From Serratia marcescens (lineage in GTDB: Bacteria; Pseudomonadota; Gammaproteobacteria; Enterobacterales; Enterobacteriaceae), in assembly GCF_029846115.1 (NCBI RefSeq), contig NZ_JARVZZ010000002.1:1-64000 (forward strand): a DNA stretch of 64,000 bases, given 5' to 3'. Both the position numbers and the translations under genes were made by a program. The notes under the pieces were generated by a model. It saw only the letters and a list, made by a program, of their open reading frames with translations, was not told the DNA's origin and did no database searches. Every line of letters begins with the position of its first letter. Within the stretch, counting starts at the first letter, position 1. Of this stretch, positions 54,020 through 61,836 are shown piece by piece.

Positions 54020-54847
54020 TTACTTCATTCGGTTTTTGAATTCATCCGCAATCAGCCATAACGCACGGTTCAATTTAATATCGCCATCGATACCGTTGAC
54101 CGCCCGAGTACGGGTATTTTTCCCGGTCGCGCTTTTACCGGGTAATCCGCCTTTAATCATGTTTTCCTGCACGCGCTGGAATGTCGTCCACAAATCATTG
54201 CCGTAATCTTCACGCCGACGCGGACGCAAAACTTGCGACGGCGTGATCGGGGATTTATCTTCGTACTCGTAGCGATAACTTAACGCCGCCCGCGCAAATA
54301 ATTCCTGATCGCGCTCGGACAGTGAAATGCATTTCATGGTATCGAGGTCATTATCGACGCGGTCAAATATGCCGAGCACTTCATACGCACCCTCAATTAC
54401 CTGCCCGACCACGTCCCCTTTATGCGGCACTCGAACATCACCGAACGATTGGCCAAATACCATTCCGTTGGCACAGACATAGCGGAACATGCCGGGGATC
54501 ATTTGGTAACTGCTGCTTCCGTCGTGGCTGTTCAATAATACGATTTCGGGGACTTCCTTATTGCCGGAGACAATCATATTTTCCCGGCGCAGCCGCAGCA
54601 TGTGTTTGGTATGGCCGCGTTTGCTTTCATCCCTAACGCGGGTCTGGCAGGCATAAAACGGCTGAAAACCTTCCTCGCGTAATTTATCCAGCAGCGTAAT
54701 AGTGGGGATGTAGGTGTATCGGTCACTGCGCGAATCGTGTTTATCTTCAGAAAAAACGCTCGGCACCACGTTCATTAATTCCTCGTTGGTTAACGGGCGG
54801 TCTTTACGGATGGCGTTATAACGGCCAAAACGGGAAGTCAGACGCAT
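54020..54847 (-). CDS. DUF932-family leading-region protein
   Basis: A 275-residue protein that matches the DUF932 family (YfjQ/YubP-like) by pattern: MRLTSRFGRYNAIRKDRPLT, FQPFYACQTRVRDESKRGHT, the IVLLNSHDGSSSYQMIPGMF block and CANGMVFG. It has no signal or membrane segment. The function is unknown, though members are frequent on plasmids and genomic islands. It lies downstream of the 123-residue gene in the same direction. Confidence 0.75.
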   Translation of the reverse strand: MRLTSRFGRYNAIRKDRPLTNEELMNVVPSVFSEDKHDSRSDRYTYIPTITLLDKLREEGFQPFYACQTRVRDESKRGHTKHMLRLRRENMIVSGNKEVPEIVLLNSHDGSSSYQMIPGMFRYVCANGMVFGQSFGDVRVPHKGDVVGQVIEGAYEVLGIFDRVDNDLDTMKCISLSERDQELFARAALSYRYEYEDKSPITPSQVLRPRRREDYGNDLWTTFQRVQENMIKGGLPGKSATGKNTRTRAVNGIDGDIKLNRALWLIADEFKNRMK

Positions 54848-54902
54848 AATATTCTCCTTTCTCTTTGAGTAATGCCGGACAATTTTTTAGACCGGCGATG
54901 AA

Positions 54903-55274
54903 TTAACGGTATGAGTGATTGATAGCCAGCTGAAGGTGTAGCCGATAACGCGCATGCTCCCAGGCAACGACGCCGGTCTCGCCAAAATACGCACCGGCCA
55001 AACGCTGCGCTTTAATCCAATGTTGCGCGACGGCATACGCAATTTTCGGTTTATCTGACGGCGAGTTATCGACGCCGTTAAACACCACCCGATCCGTCAT
55101 CGTGTTAAAAATTTCATACAGCGATTGCGCCAGTTCGTCAGGGGACAAATACACGCCGTGTAATTCCTCCATTAATTCCAGTTGACGGATCATGATGTTT
55201 TCCGCGTCGGGATATTTTCCTGCCCATCGTTTGGAAGATTCTCTGGTGGCGGTGTTGACGTTTTGCGTGTTCAT
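54903..55274 (-). CDS. Leading-region protein with MNTQNVN start (paralogue 1)
   Basis: A 123-residue soluble protein, MNTQNVNTATRESSKRWAGK. From SPDELAQSLYEIFNTMTDRV to WEHARYRLHLQLAINHSYR it is paralogous to the gene at 61390-61836. AGGAG precedes the start. Directly upstream is repeat copy A, so its promoter probably lies in that repeat. Function unknown. Confidence 0.65.
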   Translation of the reverse strand: MNTQNVNTATRESSKRWAGKYPDAENIMIRQLELMEELHGVYLSPDELAQSLYEIFNTMTDRVVFNGVDNSPSDKPKIAYAVAQHWIKAQRLAGAYFGETGVVAWEHARYRLHLQLAINHSYR

Positions 55275-55610
55275 CCTGCTCTTGCTCCTCTCTGGTGGTT
55301 ATTCCATCGTTCGGTGAGTTCCCTGGCGGCAAAGGGCGACGGAGCAACGGCGTAAGGAGACACACAAGGGGCGAGACGAAAAGTTTTTACCTGGAAAAAG
55401 TTTTCGGTGAAGTGCATTTAACCCCTTGCGGGGTGACGCGACGGTGCTACGAACAGCCCTCCGCCGTGGAACGGCCGTCCGATGGCGCACCGGAAACGCA
55501 GCGAGGAGGAACACGGCCGACACGGCGACAAGCCGGGGCGACCTTAGCGTTCCTCGCCTGGGCGAGAAACAGTGAAAAGCGGCGCCGGCATCGCCGGCTG
55601 CAAGCGAGCC
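55275..55610. repeat. Leading-region long repeat, copy A (diverged)
   Basis: About 335 bp upstream of the first MNTQNVN gene share blocks with copies B and C: GCGACGGTGCTAC, GAGGAACAC-CGACACGGCGACA, GCCGGGGCG-CCTTAGCG and GCGGCGCCGGCATCGCCGGC. It is rich in inverted repeats. Beyond 55610 similarity fades. Confidence 0.7.
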
Positions 55611-56011
55611 CATCGCGTGACGGATGGAAGCCCGCCAGGGGGGAGACGGCGTGCCGGCTCCCTGCGCAGCACGACAGCCGGGTCCGAAGGGCACGCCCAG
55701 GCATCCTGCGGAAACCCGATTCACCGAAGAAATACCGGCAGCCAACAAGGGAGAGGTAGGAAAATCGCCACCAGGTCTTTGTGACAGCATACGAGAAGGG
55801 AAAGAATGGCCGGAGCCGCAGGCGCCGGCCTTTCGTTCTGTTCGTCTTTTACCGCGCGGTGCTGACCGAAGCCACCGTTACCAGGTAGCACACGGCGTCG
55901 GCAAAAATTGCACAGAGGTTCACACCCCGATCGGTAAATTCGCCCGGTAGCGGCAGCGTGTCGTTTTCTGTCATGCGTTATCGGGCAGGATCGCCCTGCC
56001 CGCCTCCGTTG
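55611..56011. other. Gap downstream of the methylase-like gene
   Basis: GC-rich sequence without a supported gene. Hairpins include GGCCGG...CCGGCC (about 55806-55830) followed by TTTCGTT and CGGGCAGG-ATCG-CCCTGCCCG (about 55982-56002). The latter lies just past the stop at 56012 and may be a terminator, though no T-run follows. Confidence 0.5.
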
Positions 56012-56812
56012 TTAGCGATACATCGGCCAGCGCGTGGACGTCACGCGATACCAAAACGGCGTATACATCTCGCGCTGATACTTCAGTGTCAGGCTGTTGC
56101 CGATCACCACGCGCGCCGGGATACCCAGCAGCGACAGCTGGATGTAACACATCCGCGCCGCCACCGGATCGATGTCCACGCAGTCGGCGCGCAGCTGCGT
56201 TTGCGGGTTATAGCCCCGCGCCAGCATCACTTTGGCAAACGCGATCACCATTCTGCCCGCGCCGCAGGTCGGTTCGGACAGCGTGATATACGGTTCATTT
56301 TCCAACGCCGCCAGCCGATCACCGGCTACCAGTCCCGCCATCAGCTCGGAGAGATGAAACGGCGTGAAAAACTGGCCGATGTTGCCGCTGCCCAGCTCCA
56401 GCTCCATAAACAGCGAGCCGAGAAAGTCCCCCATGCCCTGATCCAGCCCGATGATCAGCCATGAATACAACTGCGCCATGCGCTGCTGGTCGGCTTTTTC
56501 ATAGCGCTGGATGGTGGCCAGATACTCCGCCTCGATGTCCGGCGACTTTAACAGCAGATTTTCCAGCGCACAGGCCGTCAACTTCACAAAATCGCTGAAT
56601 ACTTCATAGCGATGGTGATAACGCGCCGTTTCACGAAACGTACTCAAAAACGCCTTACGCGGATCATCGCCGGTGATTGTCCGTTTCCGTCCCGGTACAG
56701 GGTCGGCGGATTTTGAGGGTTCTACCGTATCAGCCCTGACGTTCTTTTCCGCCGGGCGCACTGCATCGACAGGCACCGAAAACAGGGAATCAAAAGAGAG
56801 TTGTGACATCAA
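56012..56812 (-). CDS. N-6 DNA methylase-like protein (orphan)
   Basis: A 266-residue protein with a Rossmann methyltransferase core. The SAM motif I is LSEPTCGAGRMVIAFAKVML, preceded by GNIGQFFTPFHLSELMAGLV, the usual lead-in of HsdM-type methylases, and followed by ADCVDIDPVAARMCYIQLSL (acidic SAM-binding loop). I see no (N/D)PP(Y/F) catalytic motif: where it should follow there is VVIGNSLTLKYQREMYTPFW. It may bind but not modify DNA, or use a variant motif. No restriction partner is near. An IS and a former hairpin lie upstream. Confidence 0.75.
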   Translation of the reverse strand: MMSQLSFDSLFSVPVDAVRPAEKNVRADTVEPSKSADPVPGRKRTITGDDPRKAFLSTFRETARYHHRYEVFSDFVKLTACALENLLLKSPDIEAEYLATIQRYEKADQQRMAQLYSWLIIGLDQGMGDFLGSLFMELELGSGNIGQFFTPFHLSELMAGLVAGDRLAALENEPYITLSEPTCGAGRMVIAFAKVMLARGYNPQTQLRADCVDIDPVAARMCYIQLSLLGIPARVVIGNSLTLKYQREMYTPFWYRVTSTRWPMYR

Positions 56813-56878
56813 TTAGCCTCCGGGTCAGTGAATAGCCGCCCCGAAACTGAACTGAACCCCGATAGTTGGACTGTTCCG

Positions 56879-57715
56879 CTATGCGGCTTGCAAGGTCTGA
56901 GTTCTAAATTCCACAGGACTCAGGCCTTGTAACCTTAAACTGATTCGCTCGTGATTGTAGTAGTGGATATACTCCCTGATAGCTGTTTCCAACTCATTTA
57001 TATCGTTGAAAGTATTTAAGTAAAAACACTCTGACTTCAATGTACCAAAGAAATTTTCTACTACCGCGTTATCCAGGCAATTTCCTTTACGGGACATACT
57101 TTGAACAACCTGTTTTTCTTGAAGTATTTCTTGATAGCCAATCATTTGGTACTGCCACCCTTGATCTGAGTGTAAAACTGGCTTTTCGGCGTCATTAATC
57201 TTTGAAAAAGCTTTTCTTAACATGGTGTTAATCATACCCATGTGAGGACGCCGCGCCAGTGAAAATGAGATAATTTCGCGGTTAAACAGATCCACTATTG
57301 GAGATAAATAGAGTTTTTCACCATTTACGGAGAACTCTGTTACGTCAGTTGCCCATTTTTGGTTTGGGCGTACCGCTGTAAACTCTCGGTTAAGAAGGTT
57401 TGGAGCCACTTTCCCATACATCCCTTTGTATGAGTTATATTTCTTTCGTCTTACGGGAGATGATAACCCCATGTTTTTCATCAGTTTGTAGACTGTCTTA
57501 TGGTTGATTTTAATCCCTTCTCTTTTCAAGGCTACAGTGATCCTTCGATAACCATATCGGCCTTTATGTTGATGAAAAATAGATGTTATTTTTTCCTTTT
57601 CATCTCGGTGAGACTCGTTACTCAGGCGTTTCTTTTGGTAAAAGAACGTGCTGCGAGGTAACTCAGCAACACGCAGCAGTGTATTTAGCTTATGTTGAGA
57701 CCTCAATTCATCCAC
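56879..57715 (-). CDS. IS150-group OrfB transposase (DDE domain)
   Basis: A 278-residue reading frame. An HTH_21 region (HQHKGRYGYRRITVALKREG) is followed by the DDE domain: first Asp in WATDVTEFS, second in LHSDQGWQY and Glu in AVVENFFGTLKSECF. It is normally made as an OrfAB fusion by -1 frameshifting from the overlapping frame upstream. Confidence 0.93.
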   Translation of the reverse strand: MDELRSQHKLNTLLRVAELPRSTFFYQKKRLSNESHRDEKEKITSIFHQHKGRYGYRRITVALKREGIKINHKTVYKLMKNMGLSSPVRRKKYNSYKGMYGKVAPNLLNREFTAVRPNQKWATDVTEFSVNGEKLYLSPIVDLFNREIISFSLARRPHMGMINTMLRKAFSKINDAEKPVLHSDQGWQYQMIGYQEILQEKQVVQSMSRKGNCLDNAVVENFFGTLKSECFYLNTFNDINELETAIREYIHYYNHERISLRLQGLSPVEFRTQTLQAA

Positions 57716-58202
57716 TACTTGCGTTTTTGCTGTGGCCTTGCTGAATCAAGGCCTGTAGCTTTTTTAGATATGCATTCTCGGCACGTAAGTAATCCAACTC
57801 GTCTTCGGGCGTCAAAAATTCAGTTTTTTTAGCTTGAGCACCCGTATTGGTTTGCTTTCGTTTCTTCATCACCGACAGAGCCTCCATTCCGCCGTTCTTG
57901 TAACTTTCAAGCCAACGAGCAAGTTGTAGCCTTGAGATGTTAAATTTCGCCGCTGCTTGTCGTACCGATAGTTGATTATTCAGTATGTCATGGATAACAG
58001 CTTCCTTGACTGCTGGAGCGTACTTACGCCGTTTTTTATCTGAAATTGCGATGTCTTCACCATGCTTTCTATATGTTGAAATCCAAAGCTGGATGGTGGC
58101 TTTATGAACGCCAAATATCTTGGCTGTTCGTTTAACCCCATCATGAGTGGAAAGATAGTGTTGAACAACTTTTCGCCGAAACTCTTCCGTATATTGCACC
58201 AT
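57708..58202 (-). CDS. IS150-group OrfA with two helix-turn-helix motifs
   Basis: About 164 residues from MVQYTEEFRRKVVQHYLSTH (an ATG 12 bp upstream is possible; GGGG sits 7 nt before the chosen start). Two helix-turn-helix units (TAKIFGVHKATIQLWISTYR and AAAKFNISRLQLARWLESYK) precede a C-terminal leucine zipper (DYLRAENAYLKKLQALI). It binds the element ends. Its 3' end overlaps OrfB by 8 bp. Confidence 0.92.
   Translation of the reverse strand: MVQYTEEFRRKVVQHYLSTHDGVKRTAKIFGVHKATIQLWISTYRKHGEDIAISDKKRRKYAPAVKEAVIHDILNNQLSVRQAAAKFNISRLQLARWLESYKNGGMEALSVMKKRKQTNTGAQAKKTEFLTPEDELDYLRAENAYLKKLQALIQQGHSKNASSG
57734..57766 (-). promoter_or_regulatory. Programmed -1 frameshift signal
   Basis: On the minus strand CTAAAAAAGC gives an A6G slippery site (57759-57765) in the leucine-zipper codons, followed by a stem of GGCCTTG and CAAGGCC. 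This is the usual arrangement for making the OrfAB transposase in the IS150 group. Confidence 0.8.
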
Positions 58203-58275
58203 TAGTGACCCCATGAAGTTGATTTCATTGTGTCCAACTTATGGGGTTCACTTCAAAACGGGGCGGCTCGCGTTA

Positions 58276-58539
58276 TCAGGCCATCGCCCGCGTTAACTCC
58301 AGCGCACGCAGAACGTGCCCCCACTCACTGCCCCGCATCGACGGCACCCGCACCGATTTGCCCTTGCGAACACATCCGGCGATATGACGCCCGAACGACC
58401 GCAGATCCGGATCGACGTCGGCGGCGGCTATATCGCCGCGCGCGATCCGCCGCTGGCGTTTCACCTGCTCGCACTCAGCCTGCAGGCGCTTTACATACTC
58501 GTCGGTTACTGTCATGATGCTTGGGTCTGTTGATTTCAT
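58276..58539 (-). CDS. Small leading-region protein, unknown
   Basis: An 87-residue basic protein. The start at 58539 (MKSTDPSIMTVTDEYVKRLQ) has GGAG 8 nt upstream; an in-frame ATG at 58632 would lie in the previous gene. A helical, Arg/Lys-rich middle (AECEQVKRQRRIARGDIAAA) suggests a nucleic-acid or protein binder, but no family is recognised. It lies just outside the IS and before the former hairpin. Confidence 0.6.
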   Translation of the reverse strand: MKSTDPSIMTVTDEYVKRLQAECEQVKRQRRIARGDIAAADVDPDLRSFGRHIAGCVRKGKSVRVPSMRGSEWGHVLRALELTRAMA

Positions 58540-58628
58540 GGTTGAGACTCCATGTAGTTTGATAGAACGCCGGTCTAACTTTCCTAGGGGTAAACCGGCA
58601 TGAGGAAGCAGCGGAAACGCTGCTTTTT

Positions 58629-58976
58629 TCATTTACGGGTTTGCGTCTCCCGGCTTAACACCTCCTTATTGATCCGCGCCAGAATGGCGCTGTGCGGTAA
58701 CGTCACCACGTCGCGGAACCGGAAGTAACGCTCCCCGACCTTGGCGTAGACAGTGGTCACCTCCCCGCAATACATTTCGGCCAGCTTGAAAGTTTCGCTA
58801 TGTGGATCGCCCGCCCAGTCTTTCGGGTACATGACTGCGATGGCATCCATAAACTCCATCAGGCTGATCTCCGCCACTTCCGAGCGCGCTTCTTGCTCTC
58901 GCAGCTGCCAATAAGCGGCCTCGGTGCTCGCATCCCATGCCATGCGGTTTTCGGTGCTGATTTCGCTCTGATACAT
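58629..58976 (-). CDS. Leading-region protein, unknown (115 aa)
   Basis: A 115-residue soluble acidic protein from MYQSEISTENRMAWDASTEA, with GAGGAGA about 9 nt upstream. The middle SEVAEISLMEFMDAIAVMYP reads as helices; FKLAEMYCGEVTTVYAKVGE follows. No family is recognised. It precedes the 87-residue gene in the same direction, 89 bp apart. Confidence 0.6.
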   Translation of the reverse strand: MYQSEISTENRMAWDASTEAAYWQLREQEARSEVAEISLMEFMDAIAVMYPKDWAGDPHSETFKLAEMYCGEVTTVYAKVGERYFRFRDVVTLPHSAILARINKEVLSRETQTRK

Positions 58977-59012
58977 CGTTTTTTCTCCTCTGTTATGGTG
59001 GCTTACCACAGG

Positions 59013-59432
59013 TTAAATGCGGGTTAACGTGCCGTAGTACGGCAACGTGTGGCCATCGTCCCCGCGCCGCATCCGGCCATCTTCTGACACTTCGACGAAA
59101 ACGCCGGTATCGAGGCACAGCCAGATGAAGCCTTTTTGCATAAAGCGATACCCGGTTGTGCTCAGGCAAACAGGGCGCACAGGCTCGACCTGTTCCACGG
59201 CGTACACCGTGCAACCCTTTGCGCTGGTTTCGCGCGCAAATCGCATTACCGCATCAAACGGATTGCAGGCGTTGGTGATGTGGCTGCAACTCAGGTTCAC
59301 CGTGCCCCCGATGCACGGCGCCGAGAACTTGACAGAAAAACGACCGATCTCTTGAGTAACGAACAGACAGGCTTTTACATCCCAATCATCAGGCGACTCT
59401 TTGACTACGGAATTGATATTGTTAATTTTCAT
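59013..59432 (-). CDS. Leading-region protein, unknown (139 aa)
   Basis: A 139-residue soluble protein, MKINNINSVVKESPDDWDVK. It has several cysteines (KACLFV, APCIGG, LSCSH, NACNP, KGCTV) and a beta-rich look. GAGGGGA lies upstream. It belongs to the same leftward set as its neighbours. No family is recognised. Confidence 0.6.
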   Translation of the reverse strand: MKINNINSVVKESPDDWDVKACLFVTQEIGRFSVKFSAPCIGGTVNLSCSHITNACNPFDAVMRFARETSAKGCTVYAVEQVEPVRPVCLSTTGYRFMQKGFIWLCLDTGVFVEVSEDGRMRRGDDGHTLPYYGTLTRI

Positions 59433-59486
59433 ACTCAGTTCCCCTCTTGTGATGTTCCGGGCTACGAGAACGCAGCCCGACGAAAA

Positions 59487-59864
59487 TCAGTAATCTGCCG
59501 ACAGTTCATCTTTCAGGGAAATGAACGAATCGTAGACGCGGTCTGCCTCGGCCTCCGTCAGCATAAAACCCCGCTTTGATGCCGCGCCCATAAAGACCGG
59601 CCGGTCTTTCAATGGCAAGTCACACAGATAATTCATCGCCATTTCTAACAACCGTGATTCAAAGATTTCGTAATACAGGCCACATGAATGCCCGGCCTGC
59701 TTCTCCATCCGGGCCAGCACGACATCTGCGCGGATCACATCAAAGGCATTTGAGGAATTCAGGTTGCGGACAAAACCGTCAGTACGGAGCACACTGGTTT
59801 TTTCCCCATATCTTTCAGAGCGTTCCTGAGCGGCGGTTTTGACGTTGACGTTTTGTGTGTTCAT
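59487..59864 (-). CDS. Leading-region protein with MNTQNVN start, different body
   Basis: A 125-residue protein. The start at 59864 (MNTQNVNVKTAAQERSERYG) is fixed by alignment with the two other MNTQNVN genes and by GGAAGG upstream. After the shared leader the body (NAFDVIRADVVLARMEKQAG, ESRLLEMAMNYLCDLPLKDR) does not resemble theirs. Repeat copy B lies directly upstream. Function unknown. Confidence 0.65.
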   Translation of the reverse strand: MNTQNVNVKTAAQERSERYGEKTSVLRTDGFVRNLNSSNAFDVIRADVVLARMEKQAGHSCGLYYEIFESRLLEMAMNYLCDLPLKDRPVFMGAASKRGFMLTEAEADRVYDSFISLKDELSADY

Positions 59865-60318
59865 GCTGCTTTCCTTCCTGGGTGGTTGATTTATCTCTCG
59901 TCGGATCCTTTCGCGGCAAAAAAGCTGACGTAGCGACGGCGAACGGGTGACAGCAAGGGCGCCGCTTGCGGCGTGCACTTCACCCTTGCGGGCAACCGGG
60001 CGACGGTGCTACAAAAGCGGCCGCGTAAGGGCCGATGAGAGATAACCACCGGTGAGATGAGCAGGAACACACCCGACACGGCGACACGCCGGGGCGTCCT
60101 CAGCGTTCGTCGCCAGGTGACGAACAGTTAAAGCGGCGCCGGCATCGCCGGCAGCAAGCGCATGCTGTTGACCTTGGTGTTGTTGATGTTGGCTTTCAGA
60201 CCTTAGCCGGCAGGCCCGAAACCGCTACGCGGGTTCGGCGAGACTTGGCGACCGCACGCGGGCGACTAGTCGAGTAGGGCTCGATGGCTGGGCGCTTGCG
60301 ACCGGCCACCGGAGGAAG
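59865..60318. repeat. Leading-region long repeat, copy B
   Basis: About 450 bp upstream of the second MNTQNVN gene, highly similar to copy C at 61837-62272. It has many inverted repeats: GTTCGTC...GACGAAC (60104-60125), CGACTAGTCG (about 60263-60272), CCGAAACCGC...GCGGGTTCGG (about 60214-60237) and GGCGCCG repeats. Such structure could fold into a duplex promoter in single-stranded DNA. Its leftmost part is the untranslated leader of the gene. Confidence 0.85.
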
Positions 60319-60759
60319 CTCATAGGAGGTTTGGGAAAGGTATTTTGATAGGCGCCGGCGATCGGCAGATCACCGGCTTTGTTTGAAAGATTCATTCCTG
60401 TAAAGCCACTCCACAACAAGCTGTTTTTCTTTAAGAAAAAGAAGCATGTTAATTGCGGTGTAAACGGCCGCCGGAGGATTTTGCTCACCGCGGGACCACT
60501 TCCCGTAGGTGTTGTAATGCACACCCTTTTGTTGTATTCATAATCGCGTAATTTTGATGCATCTGCCTGTGCGGCAGTAAAGTGTTGTTGTTAACTCAGA
60601 ATTTCTAAGCTGCCTGTACGGCAATATTCAAGCTACATATTCACTTTGTGTAATAACGCTTCCATCGTACTAAATCTGAACCGCGTAAATCTGTAGGGTA
60701 TCCCTTACTACTGAACCATTCAGCAAACTCTTTAGCTTCTTGTGCTTAGGCACATCTGT
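60319..60759. other. Gap with a doubtful Ash-like open frame
   Basis: A 99-residue leftward frame (60225-60524) ends RWPVASAQPSSPTRLVARVR then SPSLAEPA, whose codons lie in repeat B. The similar end occurs in repeat C (62180-62398). Such ends appear in proteins called Ash-like after phage P4. Lack of a good start and conserved N-terminus makes translation doubtful. The rest of the gap holds no gene. Confidence 0.35.
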
Positions 60760-61047
60760 TCACTTAAGACGTTCACTGGCCAGCTGGTACACATCGCCAC
60801 GCTCACGTTTGCCGACGGCAACCACCGCGATAATCAGGCAATCGTCGATCACTTCGTAAACCAGACGAAACCCCGAGGCGCGCAGCTTGATTTTGTAACA
60901 CCCCGGCATCCCCCGCAGTTTTGCTGACGGAATATGCGGGTTCTCGCAGCATTTTTTCAGCTTTTTGGCGAACTGCTGCTGCAGCGCTTTGTCCAGCTTG
61001 CCCCACTCTTTCAGCGCCGACTCACGAAATTTGACCGTATACGTCAT
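60760..61047 (-). CDS. stbE: RelE/StbE-type toxin
   Basis: A 95-residue RelE-superfamily toxin: MTYTVKFRESALKEWGKLDK, then FAKKLKKCCENPHIPSAKLR, GCYKIKLRASGFRLVYEVID and IIAVVAVGKRERGDVYQLAS. The basic residues typical of RelE (KLR, RxxG-RLVY, GKRER) are present, so it should cleave mRNA on the ribosome. It overlaps the antitoxin gene by 4 bp and stabilises the plasmid by killing cured cells. Confidence 0.93.
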   Translation of the reverse strand: MTYTVKFRESALKEWGKLDKALQQQFAKKLKKCCENPHIPSAKLRGMPGCYKIKLRASGFRLVYEVIDDCLIIAVVAVGKRERGDVYQLASERLK

Positions 61048-61295
61048 GCGAACTGATCCAGATCGATATCAACCAACGCTTCGCTACGTCGCTCATTAAC
61101 CAATTTCACCAGCTCCTGATCATCGAGGGCATCGAGCATTTGCTCGTATAGCGCCGCCGGCACGCAATAAAATTCTGGCTTATTGCGGTTCAGTATGGCC
61201 ACCGGAAAACCGGCGCCGGCGCCAACGGTTTCCATTGGGTTTTTCTTCAGCTCGCTGATGCTCGCACTTGTGTCACTTAAAATGATATTTGGCAT
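61044..61295 (-). CDS. stbD: StbD/RelB-type antitoxin (Phd/YefM fold)
   Basis: An 83-residue antitoxin, MPNIILSDTSASISELKKNP, with the Phd/YefM N-terminal DNA-binding fold (FPVAILNRNKPEFYCVPAAL) and a helical toxin-binding C-terminus (DDQELVKLVNERRSEALVDI). First gene of the operon. It and the toxin should repress the promoter through the palindromes upstream. Confidence 0.92.
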   Translation of the reverse strand: MPNIILSDTSASISELKKNPMETVGAGAGFPVAILNRNKPEFYCVPAALYEQMLDALDDQELVKLVNERRSEALVDIDLDQFA

Positions 61296-61310
61296 GGTAT
61301 CCTCGACTCA

Positions 61311-61380
61311 ATAAGACCGCTTAACAGGTCTTATTATACCATCAAAAAGACCTATTAACAGGTCTTTTGATATAATATCA
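61311..61380 (-). promoter_or_regulatory. stbDE promoter with operator palindromes
   Basis: TTAACAGGTCTT occurs twice (about 61321-61332 and 61353-61364), and AAAAGACCT pairs with AGGTCTTTT (about 61344-61367). The sequence TATACC/TATAAT nearby could supply promoter elements. Paired AGGTCTT boxes are the expected antitoxin operator. Confidence 0.65.
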
Positions 61381-61389
61381 TCCAGCTGG

Positions 61390-61836
61390 TCAGTTATACG
61401 AGTGCTCCACCGCCATCTCTTGCGCCAGTCTGTAACGTGCATGCTCCCAAGCGCGCTGACCGATTTCCCCGAAGTCACGCTGTGCAACCCGTTGCCCTCT
61501 GACCCAGTATTGGATCATTTCGTAGGCAACTCGCGGTTTGTCCGGCTGCTTATAATCAGCCCCGCAGCTTTGGACAAGCTCAGTCATCCGGCCGAAAATC
61601 ACATAGAGCGCCTGCTCCAGCTCGTCGGGTGACGTGCTGCTTTGCGCATACAGATCATTCAGGTCGTCTAAATAGCAAAACTCCATTTCCAACGCTCGAA
61701 CGGCGGCGGGATATTGCACGCCGGGCTTTACCCACGGTGCCGAGGCTTCTGGTTCGCACAATCCCGCCGTTTCATATCTTTCAGAGTGTTCCTTCGTGGC
61801 GGTGTTGACGTTGATGTTGACGTTCTGTGTGTTCAT
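61390..61836 (-). CDS. Leading-region protein with MNTQNVN start (paralogue 2)
   Basis: A 148-residue protein, MNTQNVNINVNTATKEHSER. The C-terminal two-thirds (SPDELEQALYVIFGRMTELV, QYWVRGQRVAQRDFGEIGQR, AWEHARYRLAQEMAVEHSYN) are clearly paralogous to 54903-55274. AGGAGAA lies upstream of the ATG, right beside repeat copy C. Function unknown. Confidence 0.65.
   Translation of the reverse strand: MNTQNVNINVNTATKEHSERYETAGLCEPEASAPWVKPGVQYPAAVRALEMEFCYLDDLNDLYAQSSTSPDELEQALYVIFGRMTELVQSCGADYKQPDKPRVAYEMIQYWVRGQRVAQRDFGEIGQRAWEHARYRLAQEMAVEHSYN

Larger units (their letters stand above)
56848..58255 (-). mobile_element. Complete IS150-group IS3-family insertion sequence
   Basis: A 1408-bp element. 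The ends TGAACTGAACCCC (56848) and, on the other strand, TGAAGTGAACCCC (ending at 58255) are terminal repeats matching at about 20 of 24 positions. Flanks show a 4-bp direct duplication AAAC (56844-56847 and 58256-58259). It carries two overlapping reading frames with a frameshift signal and looks intact, so the insertion is recent. Confidence 0.92.

Noticed and set aside
55295-55950. Overlapping frames of 85-163 codons on both strands in repeat A and beyond
   Set aside because: The GC-rich repeated DNA keeps all frames open; products are Arg/Pro/Gly-rich and unlike each other's copies in repeats B and C.
60225-60524. Ash-like open frame ending RSPSLAEPA, and its twin at 62180-62398
   Set aside because: The shared ends come from the long repeats; the N-termini differ and lack start signals. 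I kept it only as a note in the gap entry.
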